A stretch of DNA of 64,000 bases from Branchiostoma floridae (lineage: Eukaryota > Chordata > Leptocardii > Amphioxiformes > Branchiostomatidae). Within the stretch, counting starts at the first letter, position 1. Each line of letters opens with the position of its first letter. Below, in pieces: positions 1-10,328 of this stretch. The position numbers and the translations under genes were made by a program. The DNA lies in the NCBI RefSeq assembly GCF_000003815.2, contig NC_049993.1:10477244-10541243 (forward strand), given 5' to 3'. The notes under the pieces were generated by a model. That model was given only the letters and a program-made list of their open reading frames with translations, was not told the origin of the DNA and did not search any database.

Positions 1-1486
1 TTTCCCGTCCACGCTAGGATAGGTGTTCACCAGAGAGTCCCCTTCCATACTGTATGTCACCTGCAGAGGGTTTGCATTTTAAAGAAGCACACTAATATTA
101 TTGGTATTAGTAATCCATAAGTTAGAAGCGACATAATAATGTGGTAGATGAAATGTTGTGTGCTTCTTGTCGTAATTCGGACCAGGTCTTTTATCTATAA
201 CAATTACGCTGTATCGAACTCTTGAAATAGCAATGACTATGTACATCTAATACACATATACCCGATAGCTTAAGCTGTATCTATATAAGAAGGTCCATAT
301 TGGTTTGATACCATTCCGTGACCTTTGTGTATTCTGAATTGTACATTTTGGCTTTTCCTTATGTCTTATCAAAAAGGTCACTGGCACTGCATTGGCATGA
401 TGCTGATTGCCCCTAGCTACCCATGGTGCCCCGCGTCTCCCAGGATACAATGGGATCCTACCCACCATCCTTGTCGTGCCCCACGCGTCCTTCTCCTCGC
501 TCTCCACGCCCAGGGTGAAGGTGTTGACTGACGTCTGGCCGAACTCTGTGATCTTATAGGTGAACGTGTCCCCGGAAACTGACATCTCCACCGAGTATTC
601 TATCTCCAGGACCTTTGGCAACATGTCGGGCGGAACACCTGCGGTAGAACAGGATATGTTCGCCGCTCAGTTTCATATTTGCACGGTTGACAAAGTTTTT
701 TTTACCCAGACAATAGTTTTCTTCAACCTGACGATTCTAGGCCTGTCCGTCTCACACCTCAGGGAAATCCTGATGACAGATGGTTCTATTTCGCACTGCA
801 GCTAGGTGTCGCTGCTAACAGATGCTATTTGAAACATCACCGAAACGTTGGATAGAATGAAATACTTTATTTGCACAAAGAACTCTGATATCTAATGACT
901 TACAAACTTTAGTTAAGCTATTGACGGATATAGATTTTCTGCTTTTTGTTTTGGAGGAGCTTTTAATGAAACTTTCTTTCTTAATAGCTGGTGTTAGATT
1001 TGTAATTAAAGTTACAGCAGCGGGAGGTGGTGGCTAGAGAGCTACAATGAAACATTGTTTTCTAGAAGTGACCTGACCAAATGTAATGCAAGTTTCAGTT
1101 ATTTTTTGATAGGAGCCAAGTTTCAGTTATTATTAATAGAGGGTATTGGTTTGTGTAGCAACTAGTAATAACGGTTTTGAAAACTTATGATTCTAAATCT
1201 AGGAATCTTTGTGATGCAATCCCTGTACCATGAGGGAGCAAAAAGTCTTTCGGGTCTGACCCTACCACAACCCCTAAGCTTGCCGGGTATCATTTCTGGA
1301 TCACTTAGCTCCAAAGAACGTCGTCATGCCACTGGGCAGTTCACATTACATCTGTAAACATTTGACAAGCACAAAAGAAAAGATTCGCCTAGCAAACCTA
1401 CCCAGTTTCTGCAGAATCTCGCCGTAGTTGTCGGAGTTCCCGCTCGCCTTCCAGGTCCCTGTCTCCTTAGCTATGTGAAAAGGCAT
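1..1486 (-). CDS. FABP-like lipid-binding protein, copy 1 (3' end outside window)
   Basis: Cytosolic fatty-acid-binding-protein family member, expected to carry a hydrophobic ligand inside a ten-strand beta barrel. Exons on the minus strand: exon 1 1486-1402 (starts MPFHIAKETGTWK), exon 2 638-466, exon 3 from 60 to the window edge. The rest of exon 3 and exon 4 lie outside the window. Splice sites: exon 1 ends G|GTAGGT (phase 1), exon 2 starts after CCGCAG and ends ATG|GTGGGT (phase 0), exon 3 starts after CTGCAG. The N-terminal GTWK matches the family G-x-W signature. Exon 2 carries the family core (SGDTFTYKITEFG, then NTFTLGVESEEKD) and exon 3 begins VTYSMEGDSLVNTYP. Exon sizes and phases equal those of copies 2-4. 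Closest by eye to the liver/ileal FABP branch (K-x-LG-V-P-x-x-M start of exon 2, LEGD-like turn), but the ligand cannot be predicted. It is the leftmost visible member of a head-to-tail cluster. Confidence 0.85.
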
Positions 1487-1595
1487 CTTGTAAGGTGATT
1501 AGAGCTTCTTGTGAGGAGAACACTGAGCAGGTAGACACGTAACACTCACGTCTTGTAAATACCACCAACGCTGTCTTTAAGGAGCAAACAAAATC

Positions 1596-1660
1596 AGGTC
1601 ATAGGTGGGGTGGGCGTGGCTAGAACAGGGTCCGCTAGGCCTTTGGTAACTATTGGCAAC
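1596..1660 (-). promoter_or_regulatory. Putative promoter block of FABP copy 1, shared with copy 2
   Basis: Lies 110-175 bp upstream of the copy 1 ATG. In plus-strand order it holds an AGGTCA nuclear-receptor half-site (1596-1601), a GC box GTGGGCGTGGC (1610-1620), a GCTAGG segment, and a pair of RGYAAC motifs four bases apart (GGTAAC 1645-1650, GGCAAC 1655-1660). The GC box, GCTAGG and both RGYAAC motifs recur in the same order upstream of copy 2 (6208-6278). Function is inferred from position and conservation between paralogues only. Confidence 0.5.
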
Positions 1661-2113
1661 CGTCAGTCACTCTCACCTGTGCAGCTGATATAGCTTGGGT
1701 CGTCGGTGTCACGTATCAAGCGACATTACGTATCGCATTTGGTGTATTTCTTTTCTGGCAATATGAGTCACCGGCGTTATTCTACCTACATCCAAGGAAA
1801 ATCAAGTTTTATGCCTGACTGCTTTATTTGCACGTCACTTGTAACATATGTGTTGAAGCGACACCTGCCGGACACATGGTAGAAGTACATGGTGTACTAG
1901 CAGCTATTCGTCAAGCAGATGTTGCGAGGGAAAATCGCATGTTATGTTATCTTGCAACATTTCCTGCATGGGTTGCTTGGGGAAAAGCCGGAAAGCTTCA
2001 AAATCTCTATCTTCCCTCCAATTTCAACTTGCCTCTGAAACCTAATTCTATTATCATAAGTACAAGAAAAAAGCTTAATGATATACGATATACATGTAAT
2101 TTTTTGTGTTTTT

Positions 2114-2447
2114 TACAGTAAAAGTGACGCTAATTTTGAAAACAAAAATGGTTAATGGAAAGGGGAAACCTAGCAAGAGAAGAATCCCTCACATAATCAA
2201 TGTTTTGAATGCCTACTCTTGTCAAGAAATTTCCCCAGTCAAATATAAGAACGTGCCTCGCAATGTGCACCGAGTGACATAATTCGAAATCCTAGTTCTC
2301 TTTCCATAGTCTCAAGGCTCAGCATATTTTGTGCAATTATCCGAGTGATGCAACAAAGCGAAGTTATCCAGCTACGAGATTTTGGGATTCCGTGCAATTA
2401 AAGAAGTGTGCGGTAATCCGTTGTGCAATTAACTGACTTTTACTGTA
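2114..2447. mobile_element. pogo/Tigger-like MITE
   Basis: A 330-bp element (2116-2445) flanked on both sides by TA. Its ends are inverted: it starts CAGTAAAAGTGACG and finishes TGACTTTTACTG. TA flanks and CAGTAAAA-type termini are typical of Tc1/mariner-pogo elements. It has no coding capacity, so it is a non-autonomous copy. Inside are several GTGCAATTA repeats. Confidence 0.6.
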
Positions 2448-2900
2448 TACTGTACATCCCATTTTGTTGCCAACGGGTCTGCTTCAATATGATGTTTTGA
2501 TATCACTGTTATAAGTAGTCGCTTTATTTGTATGCATAAACAAGTGAATAAAGTTTTTCAGTCATTAAACCTGAATAATGTATATCCATTAGATAAAGTG
2601 ACCCTCCAAAATTATATTCAGACATTGCAGGTTACATTGATAATGCACTTTACACCAGTCGCTATGATACCCTTTAAATGTCTTACCGGTCGATGAACTT
2701 TGCCCACAGTAACTTATAACATACAGTTTTTTGTCAGAACACAACGATCAGCCGATTGTTCGTCAGCTACAAGTGCAGGCGTTAGGTCACTACTAGCTGT
2801 TCTTTACAGCATCTCGTGGTTGAGCAAGGTAGATTATTTTGGCTCTATGATCACAGCGAATATTTCTCCAGTACCTTTAAGAAACACAACAGAAACGCAC

Positions 2901-2984
2901 CAAGTTTTTAATGACCTGACGATAGTTGTCGGAAAAGCTGTCATACTTCCACTTGCCACACATTTTCGCCACGTCGAAAGGCAT
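2901..2984 (-). pseudogene. Orphan FABP exon 1 with a 1-nt length defect
   Basis: Reads MPFDVAKMCGKWKYD..., clearly a FABP first exon, with ATG at 2984 and a good donor (GTGCGT) after 2901. It is 84 nt long, while every other copy has 85 nt, so it would end in phase 0 instead of phase 1 and join the family's exon 2 out of frame. The likely lesion is one A lost from an A-run near the 3' end of the exon (plus positions 2905-2909). I found no matching exon 2, 3 or 4 between it and copy 1. It may be the remnant of a lost copy, or a misassembled/mis-sequenced exon. As an alternative first exon of copy 1 it would also be out of frame. Confidence 0.65.
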
Positions 2985-4017
2985 TTTCCGGGGTGAAGTA
3001 GGGAAACAATGACAATGGGCCAATGGACTTGAGAAAGATCGTTCACGTTGAGATGCTCAGTGCCTGTCTGCACGTGTAACCAGGGGTGTGGAAAAAGATG
3101 GCGTCACATGGCTTGGACTTGGACTATGAACCCTTGCAGGGCCTTTTCATATTGATTTCACGTCTTATGTACAGACGAGGTGTATGAGACCTAGCTATTG
3201 GCAAAGAAAGATGTTTCAACTTGTTTAAGTTGCTGACCCAAACCATCCTTGGATTAGAGGATGTCAGTGTCCACAATATCAAGATACGTATAGTGAGAAC
3301 AAGGACTCTTACATAACGTCCTTGGTGAGAATCAGCATCTTACGTTCGTGCTGTACATTTCACACTAAGGGGGAGGGCGTAAGACAAACGGCGTTTTAGA
3401 ATAAGTGGGGACTTAACAATACGGAATGCAGCTGTCGTATTGAGGTCACTTAATTGATTGGCGTCGAATGGCAGCCCCTCCAGATCCCCGCCTATTTGTA
3501 AGCTCCTCGCAATTCAGCCCCTGGATGTGATGAGAGAGTAGTAGTAGGGACCCAATCACAATAATAACTTAAGAGGGCATCAGGGGCAGGATAATGATCC
3601 TGTTCTTTAGGAATCGAAGATACTACCTGGATCTGTTCTATAGTATCTGTCCACTGCAGGCGTCATGATATTCATATAGTAGGAATATAATAGCCGGAGT
3701 GAGTGAGTGAGAAATATCTTAATTGAACACAATCTTTATAACACAACGCGTATCATATTGCGTTCATAGTGACATAGCAAAAAGCCATATAACATGTGAA
3801 GCCGCTGAGACAAACGGTTGGTAATCATTTACTGTTGGTCCCCCAGGTAGCAACTCGCACGCGTGTTCTCGGTGTTAGCCAAATGTTGGCGTCGTCTGGT
3901 TACGGGGGCCAACAGTGTGTACAGATCAGGGCAGGTATTGTTGCACTTAACTACTCAAACATGTCACTCAAACGGCGCGTTAGGCAACCATAAAGAACTC
4001 AATATATCACGTCACAT

Positions 4018-4023
4018 TTTATT
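4018..4023 (-). terminator. Possible polyA signal of FABP copy 2
   Basis: AATAAA on the minus strand, about 590 nt past the copy 2 stop codon at 4610. No closer canonical hexamer was seen. Weak, because the distance is long and the hexamer is common in AT-rich DNA. Confidence 0.25.
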
Positions 4024-4609
4024 TGTATCTGATACAGGCAAGGGAATGGGTATATTTGCTACGTAAACTAAATTTTCTCTACCATGCGTACATTTGACAA
4101 TGAGTAATTGTTCTATTCTTATTCCGCTATATTTTTCTCATGGCAAACTTTGAATACCCGGTACCCCGAATATGGTCACCAAAATGTGCGAGAACAATAA
4201 CAATCTAGAGTTAGCAGCGATAAAAACTAGTAAAACAAGTGACGAAAAATTCAGAAACTCTGGTGACCATTGTCAGACTTATTTCAGTTCTGTTCCAAAA
4301 AATTCTTCTTTAAATGATTAAGTCCCTCCCTGTCGATAAGGGCATAACAGAAAGATCATGTATATAGGAATGACACTTGACCTGTAACACTTGACCTGGA
4401 AAATAGCTTTCTGTAACGCAACCAAACATGAATTGTGAAAAGTCACTATAATAGTAGTTGTTGCTGCAAAACTTCCATTTAAGTACTGTGCCACAAAAAG
4501 CTATAGCCTGTATGATCTCTATGGAACTTTCGCAATTCTGTAAACTATCAAGCACGGGCATCTCGTAGAAATCTTGGTTGGTGTTGACAAATCTCTTGCC
4601 AGCGGGTTT

Positions 4610-6093
4610 CTACACACGGACGTTCTCCACCCAGCCTTCCAAGTCACCAACCTTAAACTCCTGGAGAGAAAAATCAACAATAATAACTTACTATTGTGTA
4701 ACATATGAAACTCTTGTTATATATATATATATAGAAAAAATACTTAAATCGATCTTAAATTACATTGATTATCTTATATTTTGTATTCCATTAATATCGA
4801 CCTCGGTTCGCCTTTCAATTCATGTCCGTTGATATATGGAGGTAAACGACGTTGTATGGCAAATTTGAACGGGTTTCCTAGTGCCCTTTCAGGCTGTTGA
4901 GTGTTGAGTATGAGAGGATACGGTGCGTTTGTACAAGATTTATAAACGTGCTAGATTCTGTTGATATTGGCACAAGATAACGGGGCTTACTGCAAGGATG
5001 GTGTTGTCGTTCAGCCAACGGCGGGAGGTCCGTAGTGGCATGCCCTTCCCGTCATAGTTGGGATAGTTGGACACCAGGGCATCCCCTTCCAGGGTGTGGA
5101 TCACCTGCACACATACCATACATGTATCTAATAACAATAATTATTGGATCTTCCGTTGACACCAATATTGCACATGACGTGTATTTCTGCATGGCATATT
5201 TCTGTTCTTTGTCGGTCCCTTATGCCCTCTTTTTCTACTAGAATAGACCACATTAAGACGTATTACACAAAGTTACTAACTTATCTGTTTGATATTGATG
5301 TATTACTAGTATGAGAATAGTTGACTTTTAAAGTATCATACCAACCTTACGACTGCCCATTGAATCCTTCTCTTCTGCCTCGACTCCAAACGTAAAGGTG
5401 TTCACCGACGTCTCGCCAAACTCAGTCATCTTGTACGTGCAGGTGTCCCCAGAGACGGTAACCACCACGTCGTACTTTTCCTGCTTCACCTTCTCTACCA
5501 TATCCGGCGGGACACCTGCATCAAGAAAGCAAAATGTTGGACTCTAATTTCTTTTCAGTCTTCAATGCATCTGTATAGTTTGAGAACTGATTTTTGCACA
5601 CTCTCAGAGTCAGACGTGAACGTTTAGTACACAGAAAGATCGCATGTAATTTGCTTGAGGTTTGGAAGACAATATGCTGATTTATGCCCTTGTTCATTGC
5701 AATTGGGATCGCTAAGCATTCCGTAATGTTGCTGTGCACGCTACATACATGCATATCCGATGTCCTGTGATTCTGCTGTGATTACATTGCAGCTTTAGAG
5801 AATTGAAAGCCTTCGGGTAAATCATTTACGCATTGCCCCCCTCCCCCTGTCCACAGGCTTTCTATACAGTAGTCCCCAAATTAAGTTCACCCATATTGGG
5901 TAGCACACTTGAGTTGATCACTTTCACGCAACGTGAACACACACAAAAGACAGGGGTACAAGGCCTCCACAATGCACCGCAACACACATTCAGTTCCTAC
6001 ACACCTACCCAATTTCACCAGGCATTCTGACCAGTTGTCGGAGGATTTGCTGGTCGTCCAGGTCCCTGTTTCCTTGACCAAGTCGTAAGGCAT
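4610..6093 (-). CDS. FABP-like lipid-binding protein, copy 2 (complete)
   Basis: Complete gene of 139 aa. Exons: 6093-6009, 5515-5346, 5104-4991, 4660-4610. All junctions are GT-AG with phases 1, 0, 0: G|GTAGGT, AAG|GTTGGT, GCA|GTAAGC; acceptors ATGCAG, GTGCAG, CTCCAG. The protein starts MPYDLVKETGTWT (G-x-W signature). Residues 30-85 hold SGDTCTYKMTEFGETS and NTFTFGVEAEEKDS, exon 3 holds VIHTLEGDALVSNYPNYDG, and exon 4 ends EFKVGDLEGWVENVRV-stop. The size is slightly above the usual 127-135 aa. The C-terminal Arg-x-Tyr that binds the fatty-acid carboxylate in FABP3/4-type proteins is absent, which fits a liver/ileal-type pocket. Exon 1 uses NW where the other copies have NY. The upstream region is similar to that of copy 1, so these two look like the more recent duplicates. 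Confidence 0.92.
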
Positions 6094-6207
6094 CTTGGAG
6101 AAAAATTACAACTTCTTAGTAGACAAGCTCAGAAAAGGCAGTGTGGGGACAAAGTCACCTGGCACTACCGGTAACGCTGATCAAGATGGCTGAACAAATA
6201 CAGCGGA

Positions 6208-6278
6208 GTGGGCGGGGCATCCAGGTCTCATACAACAATCGCTAGGTCATTAGTAACCAGTGGCAACCGCCTGGGTCA
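6208..6278 (-). promoter_or_regulatory. Putative promoter block of FABP copy 2, shared with copy 1
   Basis: Positioned 115-185 bp upstream of the copy 2 ATG. Plus-strand order: GC box GTGGGCGGGGC (6208-6218), GCTAGG then AGGTCA (6244-6249), AGTAAC (6252-6257), four bases, GGCAAC (6262-6267), and GGGTCA (6273-6278). It aligns with 1610-1660 upstream of copy 1, with strongest identity over the GC box and the RGYAAC pair. The GC box would suit Sp/KLF factors and the AGGTCA-type motifs nuclear receptors. Binding is inferred, not shown. Confidence 0.5.
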
Positions 6279-7184
6279 TTCGCTTCAGCTTAGAGAAGCA
6301 AGTAGGGAGTTTTTGTTAGCCTGCCCCCTCCCCAACAGAAAAGGAGAGGGGGCGCTAGAAATAAAATTGATTTTGAGTGCCCTAACAGGGAAGTTTGGAC
6401 GACGTTGTGTCACCAGAAATAAATTCATCGACCTGAATTTACAAAATATATTTTCTACCCAAGAAACTCCCCTCCCCCAGCGCGTGTATGTGTCCTAGAA
6501 TCTCGAGGCTAACTCTAACCAATCAGATTTCTTGTCTTCCTGATGATTTATCTGTATCATAAAAAAGTAATGACTTTCGAAAACCAGAGTCTGAGGAAAA
6601 GTCCAAATGACCAAATTACGTTCTTAAAATTCGATTTTCGTGGATAGTAATGGTCTCTTTGTCACCATTATTGATATACATCTGCAACGTGATTTGATTA
6701 GTGCAGAGGGCATTAGATGGTTATGAAGCATCTAATGGTGACAACTTTGTCATGCCCTATACTTGTAGTAATTTCCCTTGACTAGACCCCAACAAAAACA
6801 GAAACCAGCAGAAATTAAAAACTTTAGTGACAGAGTTCATAAGAAAAACTCTGTCTAGTCTGGTGTGGAACTATCTACATGTTACTTCACTTCATGTTTC
6901 TTGATGGGGCTGATTACCTAAACTAATGCATAGATCAACAGATAAAGAAGTGGAAGCCGAACAAACGACTGAGATTAACAGGAAACTACATTAGTGATTG
7001 GTCATCATGTCATTTGTCTCTCGCTTATCTATTAGTGATTCATCGTACATGTATTACTTTAAAACATATTTGAATGGTGTTGGCTTTAGAATGTACATCC
7101 CAAAGATATCATACTCCTTGCTCACTGAACACCTTTCCCTAAGAAAAATTAATAGACTCGATCGATGTGTTAAGAACCAATAGC

Positions 7185-7190
7185 TTTATT
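7185..7190 (-). terminator. PolyA signal of FABP copy 3
   Basis: AATAAA on the minus strand, 130 nt downstream of the copy 3 stop codon (7322-7320). This is a normal 3'-UTR distance with no competing gene between. Confidence 0.6.
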
Positions 7191-7319
7191 GATGCTCACA
7201 GTGTAATAAAACACAGTGGAAATGCCTTAAAGCATGCCACTAGTCTCTTCAACCAAAAGCTCGTTGCGGCCTCCAATGTGTGAAATCTTTGTCGTCGAGG
7301 TCAACGTCTTCTCGGACGT

Positions 7320-8942
7320 CTAGCACCGCTTGGACGTTGCCCAGCCCTCGAGGTCACCGACCTTGAAAGTCTGCAATAATCAAAGAAATATCAACATTGT
7401 TAATGTCATATTATACCATAAACTATGTGTGTAAGCGTATATGCTATTACAAAGCTATAGCCAATGATATTAATAATTGTAGGTCTGTCAAACATCATAG
7501 TATCTTTTTTTACTAGACCTGTCACCAAGCCAGGAGATTATAAGAATAATCACATACTTCTGTACGGTAAACAATGTTGCTTTTTATCAATACAATAACG
7601 TATTTCATACTGTATTGACTGAGCTTATTAATCCTTATTACCCTTACCACTTTTATGGTGTTGTCGTCAACAAAATGGCGACTGGTGTGGACAGAGAGCC
7701 CCTTCCCGTCATGGTTCGGGTACACAGACACCAGGTTGTCTCCTTCCATGGTGTAGGTCACCTGAAGGATATAAAAGAGTTGAAAGAATTTTCGGATGTA
7801 CTTTGACTTATTATTATCATTGTGCAACCAGCAGTTTCACACAACTATAGTTCCAACATCATATAGAAGAAACAACAACACAAGTGAAAATGTTGTCAAG
7901 CTAAATAACGCGTTCTGTGGATGTTCAGGAGCTCTAAAATCTACACTGTGTCTGTTCCTTACCTTTCGTTTCGTGCCCATCGGGTCCGATTCCTCGCCCT
8001 CCACACCCAAAGTGAAAGTGTTCTCGATAGTTTTCCCCATGGCCTCCACCTTAGACGTCATGACGTTCCCTGACAGGGAGGAATTGACGGGGAATTCCGC
8101 ATTCTTCAGTTGGTCCCACATTTCGGCTGGAACGCCTGCAAAATTGAAACACAAACGTCAATATAAGCTTATAAGCATTCAACCCATTCTGAATGTTAGT
8201 GGGCAGTCTGAATCTACACCCCTAAAACATTTGAAAGTCAGTTATCATGGTTATCAGAAACTTTAAGATATATAGACCAATTTAGATACGAGCTCATTTG
8301 GTGGTCGAATGATGCAGTTCTTTGTAACACAAACCCTCACACAACACCCTAACACAAAGCTTAAGGTACTTTCCACAATACAAGTGTGCTTTACCGCAAA
8401 TCCGTTACTTCACCCCCAAGGGAGTGAAGTATCGTTTTTGTCTTGTCAGTCTGTCTGTCTGTCTGTCTGTCTGTCTGAGATTTGACTATGTGTCTGAGTG
8501 TTTCCTCTGATTGTCTCCCATAGCAGTATGTTTAAAGGGAATGGAGTCTGATTTCTGATGGCATTGTTAGAGAAGGCAACCTGAACAACCAAACATGGCG
8601 GTTTAGTGGGGTCAAGGGGCGTGTCGCACTTTACCTCGGTTGCTGCTCTGGCTTCGAATACAGTGTGTGGCCAGTTTTCTAATCAATTGCAATATTTTTG
8701 TGTATAACAAATCGTAGTGATCGATACATCTTCCCCTTTGTACTCTAGTCTACAGTGCTGCTGTCGCCTCTTGTAACTCGAGCTGTTTCCTTAGTACCAA
8801 CTTGACTTAACGGACCACAAAATCAGTACGTCTAAAAGAACGGTAAAAGATACGCACCAAGCTTCACCATGATGTCCTTGTAGTTGTCTGAATTTTCCCC
8901 ATGCTTCCATGTTCCTGACGATTTGTTCACGTCGAAAGGCAT
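7320..8942 (-). CDS. FABP-like lipid-binding protein, copy 3 (complete)
   Basis: Complete gene of 140 aa. Exons: 8942-8858, 8135-7963, 7761-7648, 7370-7320. Junctions: CTT G|GTGCGT, AAG|GTAAGG, GTG|GTAAGG; acceptors TTGCAG, TTCAG, TTGCAG; phases 1, 0, 0. Starts MPFDVNKSSGTWKHG. Exon 2 begins GVPAEMWDQLKNAEF and ends with GVEGEESDPMGTKRK. Exon 3 reads VTYTMEGDNLVSVYPNHDG. Exon 4 is TFKVGDLEGWATSKRC-stop. The short tail K-V-GDLEGW is shared with copy 2, and the protein ends in Cys, as in copy 4. As in the other copies, the C-terminal Arg-x-Tyr of FABP4-type proteins is missing. The upstream side carries a tandem nuclear-receptor half-site at 9111-9122. Ligand unknown. Confidence 0.92.
8449..8477. 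repeat. (CTGT)n microsatellite
   Basis: About seven uninterrupted CTGT units in intron 1 of FABP copy 3. Just upstream (8408-8430) is a small inverted repeat of ACTTCAC type. Confidence 0.9.
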
Positions 8943-9110
8943 GTTGTGGAGAGTTGTGGTTTCCTCAGGGTGAGAGAGAACGGGTCGGGCCTAGTCTGGT
9001 GGACGTTCACTCAGGTGTGTGAAAACTTCGACGCTGTACTGCTGAAGTACCGACTCTTTCGTGGGCCGTCGTATCTCAATATTATGGTTGACGTCTAGGA
9101 CTTGTGAACT

Positions 9111-9122
9111 AGGTCAGGGTCA
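9111..9122 (+). promoter_or_regulatory. Tandem nuclear-receptor half-sites upstream of FABP copy 3
   Basis: AGGTCA directly followed by GGGTCA (a DR0 arrangement), 169 bp upstream of the copy 3 ATG. Vertebrate FABP genes are known targets of PPAR/RXR and HNF4, which bind such half-sites, usually with one spacer base. Use here is an inference. Confidence 0.35.
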
Positions 9123-10070
9123 GGCGTGTGGTCAAATGGCACAGTAAGATACATAGATTATGTGCTAAAATGTTCGTTTTTTGTAGAGAAACACTGATCA
9201 AGTACTTGAAACACTAAACAGAGGTTATAGATTTAGTCATTTGAATTTTGAAGGACATACTCGATCGATTTGAATTGAAATGGCTTAAATGTAAACCTAC
9301 CAAATATGGGCATGCGTTAGGTGCTAAGTATAGACGAATGTAAAAACTCCAAATATGGACATTCGTTCGCTTGGTCGAATGAGTCATTGAAAAACAAACA
9401 ATACCATTGATTAATGTGATGTTTAATCGCCTTTTATTCTCAGGCCTAGGTGCTTGGACAAGTCAGTATGCTCTTAGTTACACCAAGCGTATAAAGGGTG
9501 TTGATTTGATAAAGCCCCGTGGACAAAAGGGTGGTAATTATTTACTAATCGGTCTGCACACAGGTGGCATGGCGCGTAGACTTCACGTACCATTAAAGCA
9601 AAATATTCTCGCCGTCCGGTTCTGAAGACTACAAGGGCATAGCACACAGAACAATGGAACACTGTGCAAAGGCACCGCTCATATGTCACGCTTTTGTTCA
9701 GTATAGCTACACACATATCAAAGCCATTGATAGACAGCCATGCTAGAAAATAGGGGGCGTTGCGGAGTGAAATGGGCGTGTATGGGGGAGGCCTAATAGT
9801 GGTGTGTGTGTGTGTGGGGGTGAAATGGGGAGGGGGTATGGAAGGCCTAATAGGGGTGTATGGAGGGTGAAAAGTGGGGTGTGGAAGAAGGTGAAATAGT
9901 GGTGTGTGGATGGAAGATTTAACAGGGACAAAGTATCTTAAAGTTTGTACTTCTCGGTCAGGGTAGAGTGTAGTATTTTAAAGCTGTACAAGGGCGGACG
10001 GGATGGAATTATGATAATTATGAAAACTACTAAAAAAATAAACAAAACTCAAGAATGTGTTGTGAAATAT

Positions 10071-10076
10071 TTTAAT
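10071..10076 (-). terminator. PolyA signal variant of FABP copy 4
   Basis: ATTAAA on the minus strand, about 250 nt past the copy 4 stop codon. This is the second most common animal polyA hexamer, and I saw no nearer AATAAA on this strand. Confidence 0.35.
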
Positions 10077-10328
10077 ACCACACAGCCTATTACAGGAAAT
10101 ACTAATCAATGATAAAAAGTTCATCGACTTCAGCAACTTACTAAATCAAAAATAATACAAAATCTAACATTAAACAAGACATGGCGAACTTGAACAAACT
10201 ATCAATTAATTCAATATTTCACAAGAAATGCATAGCAACAAAATGTTGTGAAAAATCACAAGCTAAATCACAACTCTTCAAAAGCTCTTCACGGCAGATT
10301 CGCGGCAGTGACGTCACAGCTCGGTGCC

